Position numbers and translations under genes: made by a program
Notes under the pieces: model-generated
The model's input: the letters and a program-made list of their open reading frames with translations, nothing else
Told to the model about the DNA's origin: nothing
The model's database searches: none
Origin: Dorea_A sp016295505
GTDB lineage: Bacteria > Bacillota > Clostridia > Lachnospirales > Lachnospiraceae
Direction: 5' to 3'
Assembly (NCBI RefSeq): GCF_039832105.1
Contig: NZ_JBDOHS010000010.1
Coordinates: 1-64,000 of the forward strand
Length of the DNA stretch: 64,000 nucleotides
In this document: positions 44,686 to 53,020 of the stretch, piece by piece
Layout of the letters: every line of letters begins with the position of its first letter
Position numbering within the stretch: position 1 is the stretch's first letter

Positions 44686-45249
44686 ATGGCAGATTTCAAT
44701 ATTAATCCGGATGCCGGACATGAGGTGCCGGAAAAGTGCCCGATCTTAAAAGAGTATGGTCAGTTTATTGATACGATTCGGAAGTATCAGGATGAGGGAG
44801 AGGAAGATGCATACGAACATGCAATCAAAGAATGCATTCGACAGGGGATACTTGCAGACTGTCTGACCAAGAGGGGAAGCGAGGTAGTAAATATGTTGGT
44901 AGCAGAATATGATTACGAAATGGATATAGAAGTGCAGAGGGAGGAAGCTTTTGAAGAAGGAGAGAGGCTGGGCCGTATGGAAGGAGAGAGGCTGGGGCGT
45001 ATAGAAGGAGAAAGGCTGGGCCGTATGGAAGGAGAAAGGCTGGGTCGTGATAAGGGAGAGCTGTTAAAGTTAATTGAACTTGTGGTCAGGAAATTAAGAA
45101 AAGGGGATACCGCAGAGCAGACGGCAGAACTTCTGGAGGAGCCGTTGGAAGTGATTCAAAAGATTTACGAAGCTTCCGGGGAGTTTGCGCCGGAATATGA
45201 TGTGCAGAGTATCTATAGAAAAATAAGCACGGGCTGGAAGGAATTATGA
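44686..45249 (+). CDS. Stand-alone C-terminal Rpn fragment (possible RpnS-like antitoxin)
   Basis: A 187-residue frame that matches only the C-terminal half of the Rpn copies, beginning ADFNINPDAGHEVPEK. It lacks all nuclease residues. The ATG lies four bases after the stop of copy 1, so reinitiation coupling is likely. It has the longest repeat, four EGERLGRM-type units. It may be a decayed duplicate, but it also resembles the separately made small Rpn domain that inhibits full-length Rpn. The final ten residues differ from the other copies. Confidence 0.6.
   Translation: MADFNINPDAGHEVPEKCPILKEYGQFIDTIRKYQDEGEEDAYEHAIKECIRQGILADCLTKRGSEVVNMLVAEYDYEMDIEVQREEAFEEGERLGRMEGERLGRIEGERLGRMEGERLGRDKGELLKLIELVVRKLRKGDTAEQTAELLEEPLEVIQKIYEASGEFAPEYDVQSIYRKISTGWKEL
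44959..45050 (+). repeat. 24-bp tandem repeat in Rpn genes
   Basis: Four in-frame units encoding EGERLGRM/I/D here, two units in copy 1 (about 44451-44494) and one in copy 3. Unit number varies between copies, consistent with slippage. Confidence 0.85.
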
Positions 45250-45388
45250 CCAGTATATCCAAAAGCGGATTCTGCAAGGAAGAGACAGGCACCAGAGCCA
45301 GCTACGCCGGAGGAGTGTTCTATACGACACAATATTTTTAGCGGTTTCTGGGATATATTATGAAAAGAAAGTAGTGTAAAGAAAAGGG

Positions 45389-45417
45389 TTGCATATTTTT
45401 TACTCATGTGTTAAAAT
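45389..45417 (+). promoter_or_regulatory. Promoter of Rpn copy 3
   Basis: TTGCAT (45389-45394), 17-bp spacer, TAAAAT (45412-45417), matching the promoter of copy 1 although the spacer has diverged. Confidence 0.65.
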
Positions 45418-45427
45418 GACTTCACTT

Positions 45428-45673
45428 ACAGATAATCATATCTGTATCTATCGGAATTGTATCTGACAGTTCCAGTATTTCAAAACAGCCGGACGGCTGT
45501 CAGCGAGAATGATCTCTCGGAAATTCATGATAAGTGATGCAGGATAATTTAAAAGTGAAGTTTTACACGGACGGCCTTGAAGAAAAGAAATATTTCGCTT
45601 ATACTAAAGTTAAGTATACGCTCCGCGAGCGATATGCAGGGAATCTGTTCCGTATGAAACGGAAAGGAGATTC
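45428..45673 (+). promoter_or_regulatory. Structured mRNA leader (copy 3)
   Basis: The same hairpin series as upstream of copy 1. One stem base changed from C to T, turning a G-C pair into G-U (GGAATTG/CAGTTCC), and another change falls in a loop, so the structure is kept. The SD-sequestering hairpin (45641-45673) is identical. Confidence 0.5.
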
Positions 45674-45674
45674 T

Positions 45675-46493
45675 ATGGCGAAAGAGAACCGACAGGTGAA
45701 AAACAGTGTGTTGGTGGATTTGTTTTACGAAGATGAGTCTGCAGAAGACAATGATCGTATGTTGTACAATGCGTTGCATGAGGAACCGTTGCCGGAAGGA
45801 ACAGAGATTCAGAAGATCCGGGTGGATAACGTGTTGTATATGAACTTTGAAAATGATTTTTCTTTCGGCGCGGGAGGAAAGGTGCTGGTTCTGGGAGAGC
45901 ATCAGTCGACGATCAATAAAAATATGCCGCTTCGCAATCTGATGTATACCGGCAGGGCATATGAGCAGCTGGTTCCGGTAAAGAAGCGGTATAAGAGGGA
46001 GATTGTGAAGCTTCCCAAACCGGAGTTCTATACTTTTTATAATGGAAAGGCACCGATGGAAAAAGAAAAGATCCTGAAAGAGTATGGTCAGTTTATTGAT
46101 ACGATCCGGAAGTATCAGGATGAGGGAGACGAAGATGCATACGAACATGCAATCAAAGAATGCATTCGACAGGGGATACTTGCAGACTATCTGACAAAGA
46201 GAGGAAGCGAGGTAGTGAATATGCTGGTGGCGGAATATGATTACGAAATGGATATAGAAGTGCAGAGGGAGGAAGCTTTTGAAGAAGGAGAGAGGCTAGG
46301 CTGTGATAAGGGAGAGCTGTTAAAGTTAATTGAACTTGTGGTCAGGAGATTAAGAAAAGGGGATACCGCAGAGCAGACGGCTGAACTTCTGGAGGAGCCG
46401 CTGGACGTGATCCGAAAGATATACGAAGCGACCGGGGAATTTGCGCCGGAATACGATGTGCAGAGTATCTACAGAAAATATATCGGTGATTGA
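45675..46493 (+). CDS. Rpn family nuclease (copy 3, internal deletion)
   Basis: A 272-residue Rpn protein, nearly identical to copy 1 over the N-terminal catalytic part (NDFSF, VLGEHQST). It lacks 39 residues between MEKEKILK and EYGQF. In copy 1 the 117-bp segment is flanked by the direct repeat GATCCTGAAA (44117-44126 and 44234-44243), so the loss looks like a recombination between repeats. It has one EGERLG unit instead of two. The catalytic core is intact; the missing piece joins it to the C-terminal domain, so regulation may differ. Confidence 0.82.
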   Translation: MAKENRQVKNSVLVDLFYEDESAEDNDRMLYNALHEEPLPEGTEIQKIRVDNVLYMNFENDFSFGAGGKVLVLGEHQSTINKNMPLRNLMYTGRAYEQLVPVKKRYKREIVKLPKPEFYTFYNGKAPMEKEKILKEYGQFIDTIRKYQDEGDEDAYEHAIKECIRQGILADYLTKRGSEVVNMLVAEYDYEMDIEVQREEAFEEGERLGCDKGELLKLIELVVRRLRKGDTAEQTAELLEEPLDVIRKIYEATGEFAPEYDVQSIYRKYIGD

Positions 46494-46552
46494 AAAAACG
46501 GCAGATTTACGGTAGAATGAATGGAGATTCTTTCGGAAAGAAGTGTATGATC

Positions 46553-47137
46553 ATGAAGGAAAAAAAGACTCCTCCGATTCCGAATGTAGCAGAACTGGAA
46601 TCGGAATTAAAGCGTGAAAAGTATAAAAATCGATACTGGACAGTATTTCGGAGCACGATATACATATTAATCACGGTGGCAGCCGTGGCTGTTCTTGTGG
46701 CGACCTTATGGCTTCCGGTTCTTCAGATCTATGGCAGTTCCATGACTCCGACTCTGGAGGAAGGGGATATCGTGGTATCCATCAAGAGTAAAACGTATGA
46801 AACCGGAGATATCGTGGCATTTTATTATAATAATAAGATCCTGATTAAGCGTGTGATTGCAGGCTCCGGGGACTGGGTGGATCTGGATGAGGACGGAACG
46901 GTATATGTCAACGGAGAAAAGCTGGATGAGCCTTATGTGAAGGATAAGGCTTTTGGAGAATGTGATCTGGAGCTTCCTTATCAGGTTCCGGAGTCCAGGA
47001 TCTTTGTCATGGGAGATCACCGAAGTGTTTCTGTGGATTCCAGAAGTAAAGCGGTAGGATGTGTGGCAGAAGAACAGATTGTAGGAAAGCTGGTATGCCG
47101 TATCTGGCCACTGACAGGTCTTCAGACAATGTATTAG
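46553..47137 (+). CDS. lepB: Type I signal peptidase
   Basis: About 194 residues, one N-terminal transmembrane helix (about 30-50), then the peptidase domain outside the membrane. The catalytic serine is in IYGSSMTPTL and the lysine in ILIKRVIAG. The box MGDHRSVSVDSRS replaces the usual GDN with GDH. It should cleave Sec signal peptides. The start is uncertain (46547 or 46553; a longer frame reaches 46490). It follows the Rpn cluster and precedes a phosphoesterase by 15 bases. A genome usually has several; this one may serve local substrates. Confidence 0.87.
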   Translation: MKEKKTPPIPNVAELESELKREKYKNRYWTVFRSTIYILITVAAVAVLVATLWLPVLQIYGSSMTPTLEEGDIVVSIKSKTYETGDIVAFYYNNKILIKRVIAGSGDWVDLDEDGTVYVNGEKLDEPYVKDKAFGECDLELPYQVPESRIFVMGDHRSVSVDSRSKAVGCVAEEQIVGKLVCRIWPLTGLQTMY

Positions 47138-47152
47138 AGGAGTGAAGAAGAC

Positions 47153-48016
47153 ATGAAACACAGGAAACGGAGGATGCTGTTGATTGTGGCAGGAGTGCTG
47201 GTACTGGGCCTGATGCTCAGTATCTATATGTCTGCAAATTGTCTCACTGTGAACACATATACCTGGAAGACGGAAAAAATCTCCGGTAAAGTGAAGCTTG
47301 TGGTGTTATCAGATCTGCATGACCATGAATTCGGGAAGGATAATAAGCGGCTGATTGCAAAAGTGGAGGAGCAGCAGCCGGATCTGATCCTGCTGGACGG
47401 AGATATGCTGAATGAAGATTCTGAAGATGCTCATGTTCCGGTAACGCTGGTGCGTGAGCTTGTGAAGATAGCCCCGGTCTATTATGCGAAGGGAAACCAT
47501 GAGGAGACGTATATGCAGGCGGGGCATGAGGAACTGATCGGGGAACTTCAGGATGCCGGAGCTGTATATCTGGATCAGGAGTATGTGGATGTACAGGTCC
47601 ATGGTGAGACGATCCGCATCGGAGGTCTGTATGCGTATGCATTTGGCCTGGATGGAAATGATTCTGCAGAGGCAGTCGATCCTGAGATCCGGGAGTTTCT
47701 GGAAGCGTATCAGGATACGGATCACCTGTGCGTGATGCTTTCCCACCGGCCGGACAGTTTTATTTTTGGAGATGCGTCTTCTGTGTGGAAGGTAGATCTG
47801 GTGATCAGTGGACACAATCATGGGGGCCAGGTGGTACTTCCGGTTTTGGGCGGGGTCTTTGGCGGAGACCAGGGATATTTTCCAAAGTATATCCATGGAA
47901 TGTATCAGAAAGATCAGATGCAGATATTCGCTACCAGTGGACTTGGAAGCCACAGCGAAAAGTTGCCTCGAATCAATAACATTCCGGAAATTGCCGTGAT
48001 CGAGTTGCAGAACTGA
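47153..48016 (+). CDS. Membrane-anchored metallophosphoesterase (YkuE/YaeI-like)
   Basis: A 287-residue calcineurin-type phosphoesterase with an N-terminal transmembrane helix. The metal-binding motifs are in order: LSDLHDHEFG, LDGDML, GNHEE, LSHRPD and SGHNHGGQ. Relatives act on lipid-linked or nucleotide substrates outside the cytoplasm. It is probably co-transcribed with the signal peptidase. Substrate not known. Confidence 0.86.
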   Translation: MKHRKRRMLLIVAGVLVLGLMLSIYMSANCLTVNTYTWKTEKISGKVKLVVLSDLHDHEFGKDNKRLIAKVEEQQPDLILLDGDMLNEDSEDAHVPVTLVRELVKIAPVYYAKGNHEETYMQAGHEELIGELQDAGAVYLDQEYVDVQVHGETIRIGGLYAYAFGLDGNDSAEAVDPEIREFLEAYQDTDHLCVMLSHRPDSFIFGDASSVWKVDLVISGHNHGGQVVLPVLGGVFGGDQGYFPKYIHGMYQKDQMQIFATSGLGSHSEKLPRINNIPEIAVIELQN

Positions 48017-48067
48017 TAAATATGCACTAACTGCAATTTAATGCCATTACTTGCATATGTGTAAGGA

Positions 48068-48096
48068 TTGAAATTGCCTACTTCATAGGATATAAT
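48068..48096 (+). promoter_or_regulatory. Promoter of the PqqD/MalT-like regulator pair
   Basis: TTGAAA (48068-48073), exactly 17-bp spacer, perfect TATAAT (48091-48096). Start near 48103, about 40 bases before the PqqD ATG. Confidence 0.75.
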
Positions 48097-48144
48097 AATA
48101 TGAGCAGGAGGGATATGCAAAGAATGGCATAGAGGGAAGTAGAC

Positions 48145-48438
48145 ATGAGGATAAAGAAAGAATTTGTGCTTCGCGAAATTGCCGGTGATTACGTAATTAT
48201 ACCAACCGGTAAGACGGTACTGGAATTTAACGGTCTGATCACGGTCAATGAAGTGGGTGTTTCTATCTGGAAGATGTTACAGGAAGAAGTTACATTTGAT
48301 CAGATTGTACAGAACATTCTGGAAGAATACGATGTAGAAGAAAGTGTTGCAAGGGAAGATATCCGGGAATTTCTGGATACATTGATAACCGGAGGTATAT
48401 TAACAGGGGATCCGGAAGATGGAGAAGAACAGGAATAA
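48145..48438 (+). CDS. PqqD family peptide-recognition protein
   Basis: A 97-residue PqqD-like domain: EFVLREIAGDYVIIPTG at the N-terminus, then VNEVGVSIWKML and a helical C-terminus. PqqD domains (RiPP recognition elements) bind leader peptides for radical SAM enzymes, yet no such enzyme is next to it. It is a close paralogue of the PqqD gene at 57561 but without that gene's N-terminal extension. It overlaps a MalT-type regulator by 20 bases, so the two are translated together. A role in ligand recognition for the regulator is possible. Confidence 0.85.
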   Translation: MRIKKEFVLREIAGDYVIIPTGKTVLEFNGLITVNEVGVSIWKMLQEEVTFDQIVQNILEEYDVEESVAREDIREFLDTLITGGILTGDPEDGEEQE

Positions 48439-50929
48439 GAATAAGAAAGAGATATCTGCAGGAAAAGAGTTATTGTATATCGATAAGACAGAAGTGTTGG
48501 AGAAGGGAATAGCATTATTCCCTTCTATTTATATTGAGGGAGCGGCAGCCACAGGAAAAACCTGTGCAATGAAAATGCTGAGGCGAAAGCATTCGGAAGT
48601 GGAGATACAGGCACTGGATCTTCAGGATGAAGTGAGCGCAATGAAGCGGTTTGACCGGATTCTAAGAGAATGGGATTCCTTCGTCGGAGCAAAGTGGTTG
48701 ATGATTGACGGGCTGGATGCCTCTGTTTCAAAAGTCTGCGTGGAGAAGATTGCGGACTATATCCGTACCATGCCGCCGGAATCTAAAGTGATCGTTGCGG
48801 GCAGAGACTGGCCGGAAGAGGAATTTCTGGATCTGCTGTGGAAGAGACAGATGCAGATCGTTCCGCAGAAAACCCTGCAGTTTACAGAGAAAGAGATCGG
48901 TGATCTGGTGCAATACTATCACAGCAGTCTGAATCCGAAAGACATTTATCAGAGAACCGGAGGCTGGGCCGGCTGTGCAGATATGCTGATTCGTCTGTCT
49001 GTCGGTGAAGGGGCGGAGCAATCCGGTTCCGTGGAAGCGTGGATGGAATCCTATGAGATCCGGACTTATGTGAAGCGGCAGATTCTGGATCCATTGTCTG
49101 CGGAAGAACGGGAAATGATGCAGCGCGCGATCTTATGTCCCTGGTTCACGGAGGAGCTGTGCAGCGAAGTGTGGCAGGCAAGGAAGATATCTGGGATTCT
49201 GGAAAGACTTGGAAGGAAGGGGCTGCTGGTGCATGATAAGCAGAAGAACCGGTGGAAGGCAGCACTCATATTGCAGGAGAATTACAGGATAAAAGCATCG
49301 GTATTGCAGGAGAATCACAAGATGGAAATGCCGATATTGCAGGCACATCATGTCCGGTATGCGGATCCTGATCTCTGGAAACAGCTTGGAAGCTGGTATG
49401 AAAAGCACGGCAATCTCAAAGAAGCGCTCCAGTGCCTGAAGAAGTCGAAAGAGAAAGCAGCCTATCGAAGCTGTATGCTCCGGCATTATTCAGAGGTTCC
49501 GTTACTGGGAATCTCGTATGCCGAAGTTATGAACTGGAAAGGAAATGAACCGGAGCTCTGCTATCTGAGAGGAATCTACCGTTATACAAGGCAGCAGATG
49601 GATGGACTTAAGGCGGAGATTCAGAATCTGAATGCGGCGCCGGAAGATGACAGCAGGAAACGGGAGATCTATCTGAATCTGACGTATCGGCAGCCGGATC
49701 TGGATCTGGACAGCTGGCTTGCGCTTCTGGAAACATACACGAAAGACAAAGAACGGATACAATTATATGATATACAGGGATATTCCTATTCCTGCCTCTG
49801 CGGACTGCGTGATCTGTCCGGATTATTTGCCTGTGCAAAAAAAGAAGAAAACAGGAAAGCCAGACTGTGGAGGGAACACCTTGGAAAGGAATCAAGGCTC
49901 AGTTACCGGCTTGCAAGGATGGAATACTATCTGGAGACAGAACGGAAAGATGTGATATCGTTAGATGACCGGAAACTGCTTTTGGAAGATTGCGAAAATA
50001 ATCCGGGGGACAGGCCGGAAAGGAAGCCAATCATCTGGCAGCAGCGTCTGGCAAGACTGTATCTGCTTTGCAGGCTGCAGCAGGTGATGCCGGAAGAAGA
50101 GCACAGCAGCTCCATTCACAGCCTGGCGTTGTCCCTGCAGCAGGAGGAGCACTCGGTATGCAAAAGGATAACAGATGCCGTACTCTGTCTGTATGCACCG
50201 GCAGACAACCGGAGAGAACGTCTGGCAAAGTGGCTGGTCAGTGCAGAACAGAGTGCGGAAATTCTGGCAGATGAGGAATGTTATGCGATACTGTGCTGCC
50301 GGGCCAAGGGGTGTCTGCAGCTGAACCAGTATAAACGCGCAGAAAAGATTCTGCATTATCTGGTTCCTTATCTGCAGCTGTACAGACGTTATAAACATCT
50401 GGCGGAAGCCCTGTTTCAGCAGGCGGTGATCCACTGGGCAGAAAAGAGAAAAGGACAGGCCCTGAAGGATACGATTGAGTCCTTTGTGGTAAATGGAACT
50501 TCTCGCTACGTCGGATTTTATACCGAGTATGACAGAACAGGAAAAGCAGTACTGGAAGACCATATTGACTGGCTCAGCAAAAATGCGCCCGGAGGATGGC
50601 ACAGGAAGAAAAAGTACAATTACGGTAATGTTCTTCGCATGCCGGAAGCGGACTATATGGGGGTTGTCCTGCGATGCGCAAAGCGCCGCATGCGCTCGGA
50701 CAGTTCCGGCGCAGAAGAGACTCCGGAAGAACAGCTGACCATGATGGAAACGATCATTCTGCAGGATATCAACCGGGGGCTGACCAACACACAGATCTGC
50801 GAGGAGCTGAACCTGAAACTCCCGACCGTAAAAACACATATCTATAATTTGTATAAAAAACTGGGCGTGAACAATCGCGTTCAGGCAATCCGGAGAGGAA
50901 AAGAAGAAGGAATCCTCGATGAACGATAG
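48419..50929 (+). CDS. MalT-like STAND regulator with LuxR-type HTH
   Basis: An 836-residue signal-dependent transcription factor. Walker A is GAAATGKTC near residue 40, Walker B KWLMIDGLD, followed by the FTEKEIGDL and GGWAG segments typical of MalT proteins. The middle is helical repeat. The last 65 residues are a LuxR HTH (NTQICEELNLKLPTVKTHI). It should bind DNA after ATP- and ligand-dependent assembly. A near-repeat of LQENY/LQENH/LQAHH occurs about residues 285-310. It overlaps the PqqD gene. Target genes cannot be told. Confidence 0.85.
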   Translation: MEKNRNKNKKEISAGKELLYIDKTEVLEKGIALFPSIYIEGAAATGKTCAMKMLRRKHSEVEIQALDLQDEVSAMKRFDRILREWDSFVGAKWLMIDGLDASVSKVCVEKIADYIRTMPPESKVIVAGRDWPEEEFLDLLWKRQMQIVPQKTLQFTEKEIGDLVQYYHSSLNPKDIYQRTGGWAGCADMLIRLSVGEGAEQSGSVEAWMESYEIRTYVKRQILDPLSAEEREMMQRAILCPWFTEELCSEVWQARKISGILERLGRKGLLVHDKQKNRWKAALILQENYRIKASVLQENHKMEMPILQAHHVRYADPDLWKQLGSWYEKHGNLKEALQCLKKSKEKAAYRSCMLRHYSEVPLLGISYAEVMNWKGNEPELCYLRGIYRYTRQQMDGLKAEIQNLNAAPEDDSRKREIYLNLTYRQPDLDLDSWLALLETYTKDKERIQLYDIQGYSYSCLCGLRDLSGLFACAKKEENRKARLWREHLGKESRLSYRLARMEYYLETERKDVISLDDRKLLLEDCENNPGDRPERKPIIWQQRLARLYLLCRLQQVMPEEEHSSSIHSLALSLQQEEHSVCKRITDAVLCLYAPADNRRERLAKWLVSAEQSAEILADEECYAILCCRAKGCLQLNQYKRAEKILHYLVPYLQLYRRYKHLAEALFQQAVIHWAEKRKGQALKDTIESFVVNGTSRYVGFYTEYDRTGKAVLEDHIDWLSKNAPGGWHRKKKYNYGNVLRMPEADYMGVVLRCAKRRMRSDSSGAEETPEEQLTMMETIILQDINRGLTNTQICEELNLKLPTVKTHIYNLYKKLGVNNRVQAIRRGKEEGILDER

Positions 50930-50965
50930 AGAAAAGCTAGCGTTCATCGGGGATACACTTTTTAG
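50914..50965 (+). terminator. Terminator after the MalT-like regulator
   Basis: Twelve-bp stem (50914-50925 with 50941-50952, one G-U), 15-base loop, then ATACACTTTTT. The left arm overlaps the last codons of the gene. Confidence 0.6.
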
Positions 50966-51425
50966 GACGGAAAGAAGCGAGACAACCGGAGGGGAGAAGG
51001 ATAGAAAGAAGCGAGGCAACCAGAGGGGAGAAGGGCGTATAGAAAATATGTAGTCCATCACGCCCGTTTTTTCACAATTCATCCTTGAAATGGGATGATT
51101 TTTGCCTGAAAAGAGGGCGGTAGAGTGGAAGGTTTGCATTTGCGCCCAAATATATTCCATATGAGTAGAAAGAGTGGGGATGACAGCATCTTTTTTACAT
51201 CTACGCCCACCGCGTGATTTTCAAGTGTCCCCTATAAACAGGATATGAGAAACTTCCGTTTATATCCTGCTTCATAGAGAGGGCTGTCTTCCACAGGTAT
51301 GCATGTAAGGGCATACGGGAGAATTATATTGATCCTTCCGGTGCAAAGGTAAATTGATATCAACTGGTTCATTGCAAGAAAGTGCAAAATGAAGAAGAAA
51401 GTGCAAAATGAAGAAAAATAAGATA
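50966..51425. other. Intergenic region with short direct repeats
   Basis: I find no gene here. A 30-base motif (AAAGAAGCGAG.CAACC...) is present twice with 34-bp period (50971-51000 and 51005-51034). An AGAAAGTGCAAAATGA motif occurs twice near 51378-51412, just upstream of the Rpn promoter, where it could be a protein-binding site. Non-coding on both strands as far as I can see. Confidence 0.5.
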
Positions 51426-51455
51426 TTGCATCTGATATAAGAGGTATGCTATACT
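51426..51455 (+). promoter_or_regulatory. Promoter of the 51618 Rpn gene
   Basis: TTGCAT (51426-51431), 18-bp spacer, TATACT (51450-51455) with an upstream TG (extended -10). The leader would be about 155 bases. Confidence 0.55.
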
Positions 51456-51617
51456 ACATCCACATCTTGGATCCAGATGAAGTCCGATTCGGATATTTCT
51501 GAAATGTCTGGACAATCGCTGTCGAAGCGATTCATAAATTCAATGGCAGTTTCGCCAGTTAACTCAAGTTTGATAAAGCGAAAAAATGAAAAACAGAATA
51601 CAGAAGGAGGTTACAGC

Positions 51618-52634
51618 ATGGGCAAGGGAAATGCTGCAGTCAGGCAGTGGATGGGTAATCCGGAGCGGTTTGCGGATTTGTTTAACGGAATGGTATTTGA
51701 AGGGGAGCAGGTGATCCAGCCGGAAGAATTGGAACCGGCGGATGGAGAGAAGGATACACTGCTGGAAGATAAGAATGGAAAACTACAGGAAGTACACAGG
51801 TACCGGGATCTTGTAATGAAGTGGAAACGAGGATGTCTGTTGGTTCTCCTGGCATGCGAGAATCAGGCAAAGGTACATTATGCTATGTCTGTCCGAAATA
51901 TGTTATATGACAGTCTGTCCTATGTCGAGCAGATTCAGAATTCATGGAAGGGGAAGAAAGAGGATCTGAAAGTCGAAAAACCCTCTTCGGCAGAATTCCT
52001 GTCGAAATTTCGCAAGGGAGATAAATTGATGCCAGTCATTACATTGGTATTTTACTATGCTGACAAGCCCTGGGACGGAAGTACGGATCTGTACGGAATG
52101 CTGCAGTGGAGCAAAGATGAAAAAGAAAATATCGTCCTGAAAAAGTATGTGCAGAATTACCGGATTAACCTGATTGATGCAGGAAATATAAAAAATCTGG
52201 AACGCTTTCAAACAGATTTACAAGAGATATTCGGTATGATACAATGTAAAGAAAGTAAAGAAAAATTAATTGAATACTTAAGCGAAAAAGAGTCATACTT
52301 CCGGAATGTGGATGAAGAGACCTATCAGGCAATCCGGGAGTTCCTGCACTCCGAAAGGATATTGAAAAGTAAGATAAAGAAAGAGGAAGGAAAGGAGACG
52401 GTGGATATGTGTAAGGCATTAGAAGATCTGTATAACGATGGAATAGAGTGTGGAATAGAACAGGGCATAGAGCGTGGAATAGAGCGTGGAATAGAGCAGG
52501 GAAGTATTGCCGGATGCAAGAGAGTGAATAGGTTGAATTGCATACTGGCCGAGAAGAAGCGTATTGATGATATTATACGTGCATCGGTGGATATGGAATA
52601 TCAGCAGAAGTTATTTGAGGAGTTTGCTTTGTAA
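51618..52634 (+). CDS. Rpn family nuclease, divergent member
   Basis: A 338-residue PD-(D/E)XK protein from another branch of the Rpn family. The catalytic set appears as YRDLVMKW (Asp) and LLACENQAKVHYAMSVR (Glu, Gln). Toward the C-terminus is a run of GIE(Q/R/C) repeats, followed by a short variable tail, the region that in Rpn proteins acts as the regulatory domain. ATG 51618 follows AAGGAGG; the frame is open further upstream without a ribosome binding site. It stands alone between a terminator and the recombinase trio. Likely part of the same defence or recombination cargo as the copies at 43-46 kb. Confidence 0.82.
   Translation: MGKGNAAVRQWMGNPERFADLFNGMVFEGEQVIQPEELEPADGEKDTLLEDKNGKLQEVHRYRDLVMKWKRGCLLVLLACENQAKVHYAMSVRNMLYDSLSYVEQIQNSWKGKKEDLKVEKPSSAEFLSKFRKGDKLMPVITLVFYYADKPWDGSTDLYGMLQWSKDEKENIVLKKYVQNYRINLIDAGNIKNLERFQTDLQEIFGMIQCKESKEKLIEYLSEKESYFRNVDEETYQAIREFLHSERILKSKIKKEEGKETVDMCKALEDLYNDGIECGIEQGIERGIERGIEQGSIAGCKRVNRLNCILAEKKRIDDIIRASVDMEYQQKLFEEFAL
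52440..52502 (+). repeat. 12-bp tandem repeat in the Rpn gene
   Basis: Five in-frame units of GGAATAGAGCGT-type sequence encoding GIE(C/Q/R). A slippage-prone site that would add or remove four residues at a time without a frameshift. Confidence 0.85.
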
Positions 52635-53020
52635 GGGGAAATGAAAGAATAAGATAAATTGCGATTTATTTGAGCGAAAAGCGGGATAAATGAATCAGGA
52701 AAACGAAAGATGTCAGGGGTGAAAAAGCGCAGAGTCATCCAATGGCATCTTTTTGTCTGATTTTATGCCCTTTTTGGTTGCTATTTATAAAAGTGTGGTA
52801 TAGAATGTACGGCTTTCGGATGTGGTGTACCAGGCTGGGCTAGTCAGTGCCTATCCGATATAGCGTTTATGTGCCAGTTTTACATTGGATTGATTTACAA
52901 TTGCATAATGGTTATGACAAGCTTGTCATAATGAGTATTATGGAAAGAAAAAGCTTATGACAAGTTGCACTGACGGTTCTGCATATTTACAGAGGTATCC
53001 GCCAGAACAACTTTCCATAA
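52635..53020. other. Intergenic region before the recombinase trio
   Basis: No gene found. It contains CATCTTTTT preceded by a possible long-loop stem (about 52707-52756), which could end the Rpn transcript. It also has the 20-bp palindrome at 52912-52931 and a further TTATGACAAG copy at 52955-52964. It forms the downstream flank of the recombinase trio and may hold one end of the element. Confidence 0.45.
52912..52931. repeat. 20-bp perfect palindrome
   Basis: TTATGACAAGCTTGTCATAA equals its own reverse complement. Its half-site TTATGACAAG recurs at 52955. A looser TTATGAC...GTCAG version is seen upstream of the first recombinase gene near 56254-56272. It could be a recombinase-binding or crossover site, or a regulator site. 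Confidence 0.5.

Larger units (their letters stand above)
43436..46495 (+). repeat. Duplicated Rpn nuclease locus
   Basis: Three related units: a full unit (promoter, leader, gene; 43436-44681), a partial unit with only the 3' gene half (44686-45249), and a second full unit (45389-46493) with a 117-bp in-frame deletion. Promoter, leader and 5' gene half are nearly identical between units one and three. Gene conversion or unequal exchange is likely. Confidence 0.85.

Noticed and set aside
44451..45050. Evenly spaced repeats that could look like a CRISPR array
   Set aside because: The 24-bp units are contiguous, have no spacers, and are in frame within Rpn genes (EGERLGRM).
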